From: Microbulbifer sp. ALW1
Lineage (GTDB): Bacteria; Pseudomonadota; Gammaproteobacteria; Pseudomonadales; Cellvibrionaceae
Assembly: GCF_009903625.1 (NCBI RefSeq)
Contig: NZ_CP047569.1
Coordinates: 1,458,501-1,522,500, forward strand
DNA: 64,000 nt
Direction: 5' to 3'
A program made the translations under genes and the position numbers. Shown piece by piece: positions 1 through 8,890 of the stretch. The notes below the pieces were generated by a model. That model was not told the DNA's origin and ran no database searches. It was given only the letters and a program-made list of their open reading frames with translations. How positions within the stretch are numbered: position 1 is the stretch's first letter; every line of letters begins with the position of its first letter.

Positions 1-226
1 CCTTTCCCGCGCGCAACCCATGCGGGTGTCTACCGCCAGTGGAGTGGAGCAGGCTTATCGGTTACAGCTGAGCAGTGTCACCATTGGCGGTATCACGGTG
101 CACAATGTGGATGCGACGGTGCTGGGCAATAATTTCCCCCAGGTGACGCTACTGGGTAACAGTTTTTTGAGCCGCGTGGATATGCAGCAACAGGATGGTC
201 TGTTGTTGCTCCGCGCGCGCGATTGA
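1..226 (+). CDS. Retropepsin-like aspartic protease, C-terminal part (partial)
   Basis: Only about the last 75 codons are present. The frame is open back to base 2, so the gene begins upstream of the window. The visible part reads RVSTASG, a hydrophobic stretch, then GNSFLSRVDMQ and a short charged end, which resembles the C-terminal half of single-domain retropepsin-like (clan AA) proteases of proteobacteria. The catalytic Asp motif would lie outside the window, so activity cannot be judged. It ends 32 nt before ribA on the same strand and may share its transcript. The family call rests on remembered similarity of the tail only. Confidence 0.55.
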   Translation, partial: LSRAQPMRVSTASGVEQAYRLQLSSVTIGGITVHNVDATVLGNNFPQVTLLGNSFLSRVDMQQQDGLLLLRARD

Positions 227-258
227 TCACGCACATTGATGGAACGTGAGGTATCAGT

Positions 259-867
259 TTGACCATTCGCTATGTGGAATCCTCCAAGCTGCCAACTTCC
301 TGGGGCATGTTTGAGATGCACGGTTTTGAGGAAGTGGAGACCGGCAAGGAGCATGTTGTTCTGAGCATGGGTGACCTGGATACGGATACGCCGGTATTGG
401 CCCGTATTCACTCCGAGTGTCTGACTGGAGATGCTTTGTTTTCCCTGCGCTGTGATTGCGGTGCGCAGTTGCAATATGCGTTACATCGGATTGCCACTGA
501 AGGACGTGGTGCGGTGTTTTACCTGCGTCAGGAAGGGCGAGGCATCGGTTTGCTGAACAAGATCCGTGCGTACAAACTGCAGGATTGTGGTGCCGATACG
601 GTAGAAGCCAATGAACGTTTGGGCTTTGGTGCGGATATGCGGGATTACTCCATTCTCAAACCAATGATCGACCATTTGGGTATCAAGTCCATTCGCCTGA
701 TGACGAATAACCCACGCAAGGTAAAAGCGTTGGAGGATCTTGGTATTGAAGTGACCGAGCGTCTGCCACATCAGTCTGGACGTAATCCGCACAACACGAA
801 TTACCTTTCTACCAAGAAAGGGAAGCTCGGCCATTTGTTTGATGATGAAGAAGGCTCAGAGAAGTAA
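259..867 (+). CDS. ribA: GTP cyclohydrolase II
   Basis: Converts GTP to 2,5-diamino-6-ribosylamino-4(3H)-pyrimidinone 5'-phosphate, the first committed step of riboflavin synthesis, in the cytoplasm. The 202-residue length is typical of stand-alone RibA. The zinc-site cysteines fall at C54, C65 and C67 in [18 protein letters not shown], as in the E. coli enzyme. The motifs [16 protein letters not shown] and TNNPRKV follow in the usual order. The start is TTG; an ATG 54 nt further in (residue 19) would cut into the conserved N-terminus. No DHBP synthase (RibB) domain is fused, so that activity must be encoded elsewhere. A pair of palindromic repeats follows the stop codon. Confidence 0.96.
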   Translation: MTIRYVESSKLPTSWGMFEMHGFEEVETGKEHVVLSMGDLDTDTPVLARIHSECLTGDALFSLRCDCGAQLQYALHRIATEGRGAVFYLRQEGRGIGLLNKIRAYKLQDCGADTVEANERLGFGADMRDYSILKPMIDHLGIKSIRLMTNNPRKVKALEDLGIEVTERLPHQSGRNPHNTNYLSTKKGKLGHLFDDEEGSEK

Positions 868-925
868 CTAAAAAACGGCCGTTAAAGCATCGGTAATATA
901 TAAGAATTCAAATTGAAGGCCTCGG

Positions 926-1022
926 TACTGGCGACCGTTTCCGGGACCGTCCGCGGCCAGGACGGCCGCAGCCGAGCCCCCATGGATGGGTTTACGGCGT
1001 GTCCCGGAAACGGTTGCCAGTA
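926..1022. repeat. Nested-palindrome repeat, copy A (minus orientation)
   Basis: Outer arms 926-947 and 1001-1022 are complementary over 22 bases with one mismatch. Inside lies a short GC hairpin (cggcc AGGAC ggccg) and the family core GAACCCATCCATGGGGGCTC in reverse orientation, with one variant base. It sits just after ribA and forms an inverted pair with copy B. Confidence 0.85.
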
Positions 1023-1104
1023 GCGGGGCCGCCACTCCCCAGGCTACGAAGTCCTCCTAATACCCCGGAGCTTCACTTTCTTGCGGTATAGGTGGCGAGC
1101 CTGC

Positions 1105-1215
1105 TACCGGTGACTTTATGCGAGACACGAGCTAGGCGCCCCCCCCGTAAACCCATCCATGGGGGCTCTTCTAAAACATCCCTGTTTTAGAAGGTCTCGC
1201 ATAAAGTCCCCGGTA
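1105..1215. repeat. Nested-palindrome repeat, copy B (plus orientation)
   Basis: Outer arms 1105-1125 and 1195-1215 pair over 21 bases with one mismatch. The inner hairpin 1168-1193 has an 11-bp stem (cttctaaaaca/tgttttagaag) and a TCCC loop. The core CCCATCCATGGGGGCTC is preceded by an extra C-rich insert at about 1130-1146 that other copies lack. It lies 32 nt beyond the pulA stop codon. Confidence 0.87.
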
Positions 1216-1247
1216 TCAGCCTCTTCGAATCTAGCTCTATATCTCCG

Positions 1248-4200
1248 TCAGAAGCTTGAGAAAAATCTTTCAAATAAATCTGTAAGAATCTTTAGAGCGT
1301 CTTTCTTTTCTCTAAAATTTTCCAATTTTTCTGCGTTTCTAATCTGAATAAATACTGCAGTTGTTCTACCTGGCAGTGTGAAAGCCCCTGAATTGCGATC
1401 GAATTTCGCACTGCGCAGTTCCGGATCTGCAGAATGTCTTTGCATCGGGTGCAGCTTCAGATGAGTACCTGCCAGTGCGTCGTGATTGAACGTAATGGTT
1501 TCTTTGTCGCCATTAAATAACACCACAATGCGTTCATAGCGGCGATCGATTTCACCCTCCAGATCCTCCAGTTGCATCGCGATCAATCCTGGCACCTGCT
1601 CCGGGCCAGTGTTGAGGAAGCTCACGTGCTTCTGAACTTCTGCTGCAGTGGTCAAGCGGAACAGCGGCGAACCGTTGCGAATGGCCAGTTGCTCGCGGAA
1701 GATGGCCGCGGTCTGCTCGCGGTGGGATTTGTGGGGGGCGAGGTTCGGGTTCGCCAGCAGGGGCTGCATGATCCACCAGCTGTCTTCGTTTTTGTCTGCG
1801 ATGGGCAGGCCCGCCCCCCACTTGTCGGTTTCCAGTGAGAAATCCAGAGCATTGAACCAGTCGCCAGAGTTGTAACTGTCGCGGTCCATGGATTTTGAGC
1901 GCAGGAAGTCCTGGCCGGCGTGGATAAACGGTACCCCCTGAGCAAACAAGACTAGTGAATTACTGAAGGCCTGGATGCGTGCACGGTCTTCAATAGTTGC
2001 CGTGCTATTAGCTTTGATCTGTACGCCGTCAAACAGGGTTTCATTGTCGTGGGCGGCGATGTAATTGATGGACTCCTGTGGGTCGCCGGTGTAACCGGTG
2101 GGCTGGCCGTTGTAGATCAGCTGTTCACCACGGGTTTCATTACCGTAGGAGTCAGTGAAGCGGTAGTCCTTGAGGTTGCCGGCGAGGGATACGCGCACCT
2201 TGTCCGCGAGTGTCAGCAGGGTCTGGCGTTCGTCGCCCCAGAATTTACCGTTGCTGTCGGTAAACAGACCGTTGCCGAAACCCTGCTCCTCAAAGCCACC
2301 AAACGGATTGCCGCCGCGCACACTGTCGCGCAGGCGATCATTGAAGGTGCCGACACCGCTGCCTGCCATGTTGCCCTGGCGCGCCTGTACGAAGCGGGCA
2401 TCGTTGGCCACTTCACCAAAGTTCCAGCCTTCACCGTAGAGGTACACAGACTTGCCATCCACGCCGGCATTTTGCGGTGTTAACGCATCCAGCATGGCGC
2501 GGGTCTTGAGGATATTGTCGAGGCTGTGGTGGCCCATCAGGTCGAAGCGGAAACCGTCTACCTTGTAGTCTTTGGCCCAGACTTCCATGGAGTCCAGCAT
2601 GAGTTTTTCCATCATGCGGTGTTCGCTGGCGGTGTTGGCGCAGCAGCTGCTCATTTCCACATTGCCGTCATTGTTGCGGCGGTGGTAATAGCCGGGAACG
2701 ATTTTATCCAACACCGAGTTCTGGTACTGGCCGAAGGAACTGGTGTGGTTATAAACCACATCCATCACAACACGCAGGCCGCTTCGGGAAAGGCTCTGTA
2801 CCATTTCGCGGAATTCACGAATACGGGCGGTGCCGTTGGCATCGGTGGCGAAGCTGCCTTCCGGAACAGTGAAGTGGAGTGGGTCGTAACCCCAGTTGAA
2901 ACCGTCAGTATCGCGGATGGCGTTGACAGCGGCCTGTTGCGCTTCGCTATCGGCGGCGTAGACAGAAAGGTCTTCCGGTGCTTGCTGCTGTGACTTTTCT
3001 TCATTGACGGTGGCGAAGTCAAACGCGGGCAGCAGGTGGATATGGCTCATGCCCGATTGCGCGAGCTTTTTCAGGTGGCGCATGCCATCGCTGTGACGGC
3101 GGGTGAAGGCCTTGAAAGTGCCGCGCTCGTTTTCCGGCACGCTGCTGTCTTCAATGGAGAAGTCCCGCACATGCAGTTCGTAAACCGAGATATCTTCGGG
3201 GTTTTCCAGTTTCGGTTTGTGCAGGCGTTTCCAGCCGCGGGGCTGCAAATCGCGGTCGTCCAGGTTGATGATCTGGCTTTTGCCGCTGTTGAGCGACAGC
3301 CCCAGGGAATAGGGGTCGGTCACCAGATTGGTTTCCACCGCGTCAGAAAAATACGAGAAGACTTCGACCTCATACAGGTAATAAGCGCGATCCCACTCTT
3401 TACCGATGGCGGCCTGCCAGGCGCCGTCCTGCAGGGTCATTTCCAGCACCATATCGGCTACTTCGGACTGCGGGTCGTTGAACAGGTGCAGTTTTACCGA
3501 ACGCGCGGTGGGGGCCCAGAGGCGGAAGTCGATCGCATTGTGGGTAACGTCAGCACCCAGTTTACCGTCGTAATAAAATGCCTGGTCCAGCAGGCCCGCG
3601 AGCTGAATACCGGTGGCATCTTTCAACCTGCCATTGCTGTCGTAAAGCGCGAGGGCCAGCTGTCCACTGATCAGTTGACTCGGATCAATTTCCTGAGTGA
3701 GCGAAAAGACGTTCTGGCTGGCGAGGTGGGGGAATTTTTCCTGGCTATCTTGCGGCAGTGTGGCGTGGGACTGCAGTGGATAGCTGGCATCGGCGGCAAT
3801 GCCATCCGGGGTGATTTTCAGATTGCCGTCAGCGCTGTACAGCAACTGTACCCGGTCGCCATCGGCGGGGCTGATGTTCCAGGCGAAGTGACTGTTGTCT
3901 ACCCAGTGAGCCTTTTCCTGGGTCAGGTCGCCGCGGGGAATACCGTTGGTGCTGATGGTGACCTGTTTACTGTTGGCATCGAAGGCAAAATAAATTTCGT
4001 CGCCATCCTCCGCCACGTTGAAGGGCACATTGCCGCCGTTGTTACCGTAGCTTTCATTCCAGCCTTCATTCAGTGCCACTTTGAATTCGTAGCTGCCGGC
4101 GGGAATTTCTGTGGTGAGGAAGCTGTAGATACCGTCACCATCGCTGTCCTGTAGCCAGCTGCGCAGACAGTCCGGTTGCCAGTCTCCGGAGCAGCCCAGT

Positions 4201-4643
4201 GCGCCCTGAAAATTGCCCGCGGCGGTGGCGATGGTGCTATTGGCGTTGCTGGTAATCCAGTGGGTTTCGTGATCGTAGTAGAACTTGACCGCGCGGCTTT
4301 CGCCCAGTTGCAATCCGATATTGGCGCCGTTGCGATAGCCGTTTGCGCCGTAGTTTTCGTCCCAACTATTATTCAGTGCCGCCTTGTATTCCCAGTTGCC
4401 GGCGGGAACCGAGAAGGTGGCCTGCCATTTGTCGTCGTTTGCATCGTACGCCAGTTGCGTTGCCGGGCATTCGGGTTGCCAGTCACCGGGGCAGCCGAGG
4501 GCGGCCTGCAGGTTGCCGGGGATGCCTACGCTGGTGGGGGCCGGAGTGTCGGAAGCCTGCGCCTGGTTGGCGGTGAGGATGGCGTGGGATAACAGACTGG
4601 CGGCCAGCAGCAGGCCGGCGGGCTTGGATAGCGTCGCGTGCAT
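1248..4643 (-). CDS. pulA: Secreted pullulanase-type alpha-1,6-glucosidase (GH13)
   Basis: Debranching enzyme that hydrolyses alpha-1,6 links in pullulan, starch or glycogen fragments, probably exported. Residues 1-30 form a signal peptide. Two tandem modules follow (about 38-132 and 141-231), each with GDWQP and a GNWEYK/GSYEFK-type strand, like the X25 starch-binding-type modules of pullulanases. A CBM48-like domain spans about 355-450 (FRLWAPTARSVKLHLFN). The GH13 barrel holds DVVYNHT (628-634), nucleophile D701 in GFRFDLMGHH, acid/base E738 in YGEGWNFG and D866 in HDNETLFD. The domain ends near residue 1100 (TTAVFIQ); the last ~30 residues are a charged, Lys/Phe-rich tail encoded by AT-rich DNA next to repeat B, probably a run-on past an ancestral stop. 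It converges on ribA. The lack of a lipobox argues for free secretion. Confidence 0.93.
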   Translation of the reverse strand: MHATLSKPAGLLLAASLLSHAILTANQAQASDTPAPTSVGIPGNLQAALGCPGDWQPECPATQLAYDANDDKWQATFSVPAGNWEYKAALNNSWDENYGANGYRNGANIGLQLGESRAVKFYYDHETHWITSNANSTIATAAGNFQGALGCSGDWQPDCLRSWLQDSDGDGIYSFLTTEIPAGSYEFKVALNEGWNESYGNNGGNVPFNVAEDGDEIYFAFDANSKQVTISTNGIPRGDLTQEKAHWVDNSHFAWNISPADGDRVQLLYSADGNLKITPDGIAADASYPLQSHATLPQDSQEKFPHLASQNVFSLTQEIDPSQLISGQLALALYDSNGRLKDATGIQLAGLLDQAFYYDGKLGADVTHNAIDFRLWAPTARSVKLHLFNDPQSEVADMVLEMTLQDGAWQAAIGKEWDRAYYLYEVEVFSYFSDAVETNLVTDPYSLGLSLNSGKSQIINLDDRDLQPRGWKRLHKPKLENPEDISVYELHVRDFSIEDSSVPENERGTFKAFTRRHSDGMRHLKKLAQSGMSHIHLLPAFDFATVNEEKSQQQAPEDLSVYAADSEAQQAAVNAIRDTDGFNWGYDPLHFTVPEGSFATDANGTARIREFREMVQSLSRSGLRVVMDVVYNHTSSFGQYQNSVLDKIVPGYYHRRNNDGNVEMSSCCANTASEHRMMEKLMLDSMEVWAKDYKVDGFRFDLMGHHSLDNILKTRAMLDALTPQNAGVDGKSVYLYGEGWNFGEVANDARFVQARQGNMAGSGVGTFNDRLRDSVRGGNPFGGFEEQGFGNGLFTDSNGKFWGDERQTLLTLADKVRVSLAGNLKDYRFTDSYGNETRGEQLIYNGQPTGYTGDPQESINYIAAHDNETLFDGVQIKANSTATIEDRARIQAFSNSLVLFAQGVPFIHAGQDFLRSKSMDRDSYNSGDWFNALDFSLETDKWGAGLPIADKNEDSWWIMQPLLANPNLAPHKSHREQTAAIFREQLAIRNGSPLFRLTTAAEVQKHVSFLNTGPEQVPGLIAMQLEDLEGEIDRRYERIVVLFNGDKETITFNHDALAGTHLKLHPMQRHSADPELRSAKFDRNSGAFTLPGRTTAVFIQIRNAEKLENFREKKDALKILTDLFERFFSSF

Positions 4644-4989
4644 GGGGTTCTCTCTGATTGCTATTGTTATTTGGAGCGCTGTTATTTGGAGCGTCGTTAT
4701 TCAGTTCGATCATCGGGGTATCGCATACCCCGCACCATTGGACGAGAGATCTCCGCGTGCGACCTCCTCCCCGGGGGAGGGTGAATGAAACAGGCGCCAG
4801 GCGTAGTGGATCAGGGGTATCTGCTCGGGTATTGCGCTGTAACAAACCCTTCACAAAAGCTTCACTTGAAAGCAATCAATTAACGCCATTCTGTACCTGA
4901 GCAAGACGCTGGTCTCGCGAGTTGCCAGGGAAGGGCAATAGAGTGACCGATGGAGTGGCGAGGTCAGAGGGTGCGTCTATACTCAAATT

Positions 4990-5072
4990 ATCTGAACGCT
5001 GAAGGTCGAGAAAGGTGATGTACCGTCAGTGATCCGATATAGAGGCCGGCTTTATGCCGGCTTTTCTTTTTT
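4990..5072 (+). ncRNA. Possible small RNA ending at an orphan terminator
   Basis: A TATACT -10-like hexamer at 4978-4983 lies about 60 nt upstream of a perfect GC hairpin with a T-run. The interval codes for nothing beyond a 4-codon frame. No good -35 hexamer is visible. Since pulA and rsgA diverge from this region, the terminator implies a short transcript. The 5' end is a guess. Confidence 0.3.
5043..5072 (+). terminator. Rho-independent terminator (orphan)
   Basis: Stem GCCGGC/GCCGGC (5045-5050 and 5056-5061) with loop TTTAT, followed by TTTTCTTTTTT. Confidence 0.8.
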
Positions 5073-5192
5073 GTGCGGGCCTGTAGCGCCTGTACCGCGG
5101 CGCGCCCTGTAGACAGTCTGCGGGTTCAAGCTATTGCGGTTGGCTGGCTTGGCTGTTAAATTGCGTGAAATTCCACCAGCGGAGGATTGTTG

Positions 5193-5231
5193 ATGAGTGT
5201 ATCCAACCCCCGCCGGGCCAGCCGCGACTGA
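5193..5231 (+). CDS. Possible 12-codon leader ORF before rsgA
   Basis: ATG preceded by AGCGGAGG at ideal spacing, reading MSVSNPRRASRD then stop. It ends about 160 nt before rsgA and is in another frame. It may be a leader peptide, or a chance ATG after a purine run. Nothing else supports translation. Confidence 0.22.
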   Translation: MSVSNPRRASRD

Positions 5232-5394
5232 CGATTCCCCTGGTCAGTCACCTGCCCGGCAATGTTCTTTTGTCGGGTTTCCCACCCAACTGGAAACCCT
5301 ATCCCATACTGCCCAGACTGTGTCTGAGGCTTGATAGACGTACGCCTGCCTGACGGAAAACACCGGGGCAGGGTACATTTGAGGGTTTAGAACC

Positions 5395-6528
5395 TTGAGT
5401 AAATCTCTGATTTCACGCCGCCCGGCATTTCGGCGCGGAGCCTCTGCGGCTGTGCAACAAAAATCCGCCAGTGCACCATCACCCTTGCGGCAGCTGGGTT
5501 GGAAACCTTTTTTCCAACAGCAGCTGAGCCTGGATGAATTGAATGACTGTGTGCCGGTGCGGGTTATGGCGGTACACCGAAGCCAGATCGAGGTCTCCGG
5601 TGAAGAGGGCGAGGAGCCGGTACTGGTCAACGGCTCCTTGTTTGAAGACGCCGCGGAAAAACCGACGGTGGGTGACTGGCTCCTACTGGATCGCGAAACG
5701 CGCAAACCACAGCGGCGCCTCGAACGTAGCAGCCTGTTCCGGCGCATGGCGCCGGGTGCCAAACAGGCACAGCTGATTGCGGCGAATATCGACAACGTCC
5801 TGATTGTTTCCTCGTGCAACAACGACTTCAACCTGTCGCGTATCGAACGCTATCTGGCGCTGGTGCGCGAAGCCGGTTGTCGGGCCTGTCTGGTATTGAC
5901 CAAAGCGGACCTCAGTGACAATCACGAGCAGTACACCGACGCACTGAAAAAACACCGCGACCTGCCGTTGATTCTGGTTAATGCGCTGGACACGACAACC
6001 CTGGAGCCGCTGCGCGATTACTGCCGCAATGGCGAGACCGTCGCCTTGCTCGGCTCGTCCGGTGTTGGTAAATCCACATTGCTCAACAGCCTGGCTGGCC
6101 AGGTACTGGCGGCCACTTCAGGTATCCGTGAAGACGACAGTAAGGGTCGCCACACCACCCGCCACCGCGCGCTTTATGCCATACCCGAAGGTGGGCTGTT
6201 ACTCGACAGCCCGGGTATGCGCGAACTGGGCCTGGCGGATGTGAGTGAAGGCCTGGCGGCGACGTTTGCAGATATCGGCAAACTGGCGGCAAAGTGCCGC
6301 TTCGCCGATTGTGCCCATGAATCCGAACCCGGCTGCGCGGTACGGGCGGCCATCGATTCTGGTGCTTTGGATGAAAGGCGCCTGCGAAACTGGCAGAAGC
6401 TGGAGCGGGAAGTGGCGCGCAACAGTAAGACGCTCGCGGAAACGCGTGCGGGTGATCGGGCGTTCAGTCAGTTCGTTCGCAAAGTGGTGCAGGAACAGGC
6501 GCGTTTGCGGAAAAGTGGAGAGGAATAA
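5395..6528 (+). CDS. rsgA: Ribosome small subunit-dependent GTPase A (circularly permuted GTPase)
   Basis: GTPase of late 30S ribosome maturation in the cytoplasm. The GTPase motifs show the permuted order typical of RsgA/YjeQ: G4 LTKADL (168-173), then G1 GSSGVGKST (220-228), then G3 DSPGMRE (271-277). A C-terminal zinc finger uses C301, C306, H308 and C314. An OB-fold-like region precedes them. The N-terminus (LGWKPFFQQQLSL) recalls the second RsgA paralogue of some marine gammaproteobacteria rather than the canonical copy next to orn, so a second rsgA elsewhere in the genome is likely. The start is TTG at 5395. A terminator and a repeat hairpin follow. Confidence 0.93.
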   Translation: MSKSLISRRPAFRRGASAAVQQKSASAPSPLRQLGWKPFFQQQLSLDELNDCVPVRVMAVHRSQIEVSGEEGEEPVLVNGSLFEDAAEKPTVGDWLLLDRETRKPQRRLERSSLFRRMAPGAKQAQLIAANIDNVLIVSSCNNDFNLSRIERYLALVREAGCRACLVLTKADLSDNHEQYTDALKKHRDLPLILVNALDTTTLEPLRDYCRNGETVALLGSSGVGKSTLLNSLAGQVLAATSGIREDDSKGRHTTRHRALYAIPEGGLLLDSPGMRELGLADVSEGLAATFADIGKLAAKCRFADCAHESEPGCAVRAAIDSGALDERRLRNWQKLEREVARNSKTLAETRAGDRAFSQFVRKVVQEQARLRKSGEE

Positions 6529-6538
6529 GTACACGTGC

Positions 6539-6584
6539 ACAGCCCCCAGGCTTTTAGTGAAGACAAGGCGGCGGGGCTGTTTTT
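6539..6584 (+). terminator. Terminator of rsgA
   Basis: Arms ACAGCCCC (6539-6546) and GGGGCTGT (6573-6580) enclose a 26-nt loop and are followed directly by TTTT. It begins 10 nt after the rsgA stop. Confidence 0.65.
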
Positions 6585-6622
6585 AGATACGTCAGCGACA
6601 GGGACGTCGCTGACGTATCTAA
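6583..6622. repeat. Isolated hairpin of the repeat family, copy H
   Basis: Perfect 17-bp stem (arms 6583-6599 and 6606-6622) with loop AGGGAC. The loop and adjoining GCGAC/GTCGC match the inner hairpin of copy F, but the outer arms and the CATCC core are absent. It lies between the convergent rsgA and DUF885 genes. Confidence 0.75.
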
Positions 6623-6628
6623 CCGGGA

Positions 6629-8512
6629 TCAGTTCAATGCAGTCTGCCCAGCGCCACCGGCAGCGGGAACGGCCTGGCTGATCTCTCCACCCTGCGATTC
6701 AATCCAGATATTCATCCGGCTTTCCAGCACATTTAAAGGCAGCGCTCCTGCTCCCAACAGTGCATCGTGGAACTGGCGAATATTGAAGTTGGTATCCAGC
6801 GCTTTTTCAGCGCGCGCACGAATTTCCTTGATCTTCAGCTGGCCGACTTTATACGCCAGCGCCTGTCCCGGCCAAACCAGGTAGCGATCAATTTCCACCA
6901 TCACATCGTGCTCCGGCTTGGCGCTGTTCTCCATGAAATATGCAATCGCCTCATCACGGCTCCAGCCGAGCTGATGCATGCCCGTATCCACTACCAGACG
7001 CACCGCGCGCCACATATCGTACGTCAGCGCGCCAAACTCGTTATAAGGGTCTTTGTACAGGCCCAGGTCGTAACCCAGGCTCTCGGAATACAGGCCCCAG
7101 CCCTCGACAAAGCCGGTGTACATTTTTTCGCGGCGCAGCGGGTGAATATCCTGCTGTTCCTGAGCCAGTGCAATCTGTAAATGGTGGCCCGGCATCGCCT
7201 CGTGTACCGTCAGCGCCTCCATTTCCCAGGTCGGACGGCTCTTCAGATCGTAGGTATTCGCAAAGAAAACACCCGCGCGCCCCGCCTCTTTGGAACCTGG
7301 CTGATAGTAAGCGGTGGTCTGGGATTTTTCCGAGTAGCTCGGGATCGGCTTCACCCCGTAAGGCAAGCGCGGCAGGGTGCCGAACAGCGCCGGCAGTTCA
7401 CCGTCGATACGCTTGGCAATATCCCGGTAATTCTTCAACAGGTCTTCTTTGGTGTCGTAGTAAAACTGCGGATCGTTGCGCAGGAAATCCGTAAACGCTT
7501 TGAAGTCGCCTGCAAACCCGGTCTTCTTGATGATGGCATCCATCTCTCCGCGAATACGCCGTACCTCGCCGAGGCCGATACGGTGAATCTCCTCGGGGCT
7601 CAGGTCGGTAGTGGTCTCTTCCTGAACCTTGTAGGCGTACCAGCGGATGCCATCGTCATTTTTGGTAAACGCCGTTTCGGTGGTGGCATTGGGGATATAT
7701 TCCCGCTCGACGAACTCCGCAAAGGCCTGCCAATTAGGCACCAGCGACTTCTGGTAAATGCTCTGCGCCTGATTGCGCAGCTTGGCCTGTTGTGCCGCCG
7801 GCAGCGATGATGGCATTTCGTTAAAGGCTTTCAGCAACGGGCTCTGCTTCGGATCTGCCGGCACCAGCGCACGGATCTGCCCGGGCAGGTCGCGCAGGGT
7901 AATCTGTGGTGGAGTCAGGTTTTGCCGCAGGCCTTTTTCCATCAGGATTTTGGTTTGTTCGATCAGGCCGGGCAGTTTGTCCAGTCGCGCCAGAATATCT
8001 TCATAATCTTTTGCGGTGCGCTTGGGCATGGCGTTGAGCACCGCGGGCACGCTGCGCTGGATGCCACTCATGTGATTAACCGGCAGCAGGTGCTCTGGGA
8101 ACTGGTAGCCTTTGACCTGCATCAGCAGGTCCTGGTACAGCAGTTGGTAGTCGAGCTGTTCGTCCTCGGCCAGTTTGCTTTTATCCAGGTGGCGACTGGC
8201 GGCAAGTAATCTGCGGGTCTGTCCTTTGCGGCGTTCGATACCGGCATTGGATTGGTCGGTCCAGTTGCGTTCTACTCCGGGGTAACCTTTGTAGGTGGCA
8301 GATTCCGGATAGCTTTCCATAATCCAACGGTAGCGCAGGTCTTGCAGTGCCTGCAGTTTTTCACTGGCGCCCTTTTTGGGCATGGAATCCATGGCTTTTT
8401 CAAACGCTTTCTGGTCCATGGCCTGAACATTCAGGCTTATTGCCATGATGGCGGTAGTTAAGCTGAGATGTTTAGAGTTCAGGATTTTTTTTACTGAATT
8501 GGAAAAGGACAT
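6629..8512 (-). CDS. DUF885 family predicted metallopeptidase, exported
   Basis: A 627-residue protein with a leading hydrophobic segment (about 17-31) that looks like a signal peptide, so probably periplasmic. It carries the DUF885 signature HEAMPGHH at 437-444, with E470 in VEGWGLYSESLG further on. The HE..GHH plus downstream Glu pattern suggests a zinc peptidase; its substrate is unknown and no DUF885 reaction can be assigned from sequence. It is transcribed alone: dxs lies 378 nt upstream on the same strand, beyond two large palindromes, and rsgA converges on it. Length is normal for the family. Confidence 0.85.
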   Translation of the reverse strand: MSFSNSVKKILNSKHLSLTTAIMAISLNVQAMDQKAFEKAMDSMPKKGASEKLQALQDLRYRWIMESYPESATYKGYPGVERNWTDQSNAGIERRKGQTRRLLAASRHLDKSKLAEDEQLDYQLLYQDLLMQVKGYQFPEHLLPVNHMSGIQRSVPAVLNAMPKRTAKDYEDILARLDKLPGLIEQTKILMEKGLRQNLTPPQITLRDLPGQIRALVPADPKQSPLLKAFNEMPSSLPAAQQAKLRNQAQSIYQKSLVPNWQAFAEFVEREYIPNATTETAFTKNDDGIRWYAYKVQEETTTDLSPEEIHRIGLGEVRRIRGEMDAIIKKTGFAGDFKAFTDFLRNDPQFYYDTKEDLLKNYRDIAKRIDGELPALFGTLPRLPYGVKPIPSYSEKSQTTAYYQPGSKEAGRAGVFFANTYDLKSRPTWEMEALTVHEAMPGHHLQIALAQEQQDIHPLRREKMYTGFVEGWGLYSESLGYDLGLYKDPYNEFGALTYDMWRAVRLVVDTGMHQLGWSRDEAIAYFMENSAKPEHDVMVEIDRYLVWPGQALAYKVGQLKIKEIRARAEKALDTNFNIRQFHDALLGAGALPLNVLESRMNIWIESQGGEISQAVPAAGGAGQTALN

Positions 8513-8588
8513 CGTACTTCCTGTCTCTGATTTATAGTTTGTTGAAACGTGGTTGCAACGAAGCTGAAAGGCTTAATTTAAGACGGGA

Positions 8589-8686
8589 CTCTGGGTAAAG
8601 TTTTTCGGAAGCGTCGGCGACAGGGACGTCGCCGAAGCAGCGTACATGGATGTATTCACAGCGGTTCCGAAAAGCTTTACCCAGAG
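8589..8686. repeat. Nested-palindrome repeat, copy F (divergent subtype, minus orientation)
   Basis: Outer arms 8589-8610 and 8665-8686 pair over 22 bases with one G-T type mismatch. The inner hairpin TCGGCGAC/GTCGCCGA carries the loop AGGGAC. The core is TACATGGATGTATTCACAGC, a covaried version of the CCATGGATGG core of other copies. Confidence 0.8.
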
Positions 8687-8759
8687 GCCCGGCGCCACTG
8701 TGCCTGCTTTCGTAGTCCTATTGGCGGAGCTCTGGTCAGAGTACAGTGGCGGCTGGGCA

Positions 8760-8852
8760 CCAGGGGTGGGTTTTCAGGACCGCTGTGAACCCATCCCTGG
8801 GCGCTTCGGCGCAAACATCCTGTTTGCGACGATCCTGAAAACCCGCCCCTGG
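8760..8852. repeat. Nested-palindrome repeat, copy G (plus orientation)
   Basis: Outer arms 8760-8779 and 8833-8852 pair over 20 bases with one mismatch. The core reads GTGAACCCATCCCTGGGCGC, and the inner hairpin is cgcaaaca TCC tgtttgcg. It forms an inverted pair with copy F and lies 39 nt beyond the dxs stop. Confidence 0.82.
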
Positions 8853-8890
8853 CCCCCGCCCTTAAGTTCCTGTTTCTTGCTTCGTAAGCG

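Larger units (their letters stand above)
4644..5394. other. Intergenic region between divergent pulA and rsgA
   Basis: About 750 nt without a convincing gene. It holds a strong plus-strand terminator at 5043-5072 that serves no annotated gene, a possible short RNA before it, and a 12-codon reading frame at 5193-5231 with a perfect Shine-Dalgarno (GGAGG, 7 nt before ATG). The first 250 nt next to pulA presumably hold its promoter, but no operator stands out. Confidence 0.6.
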
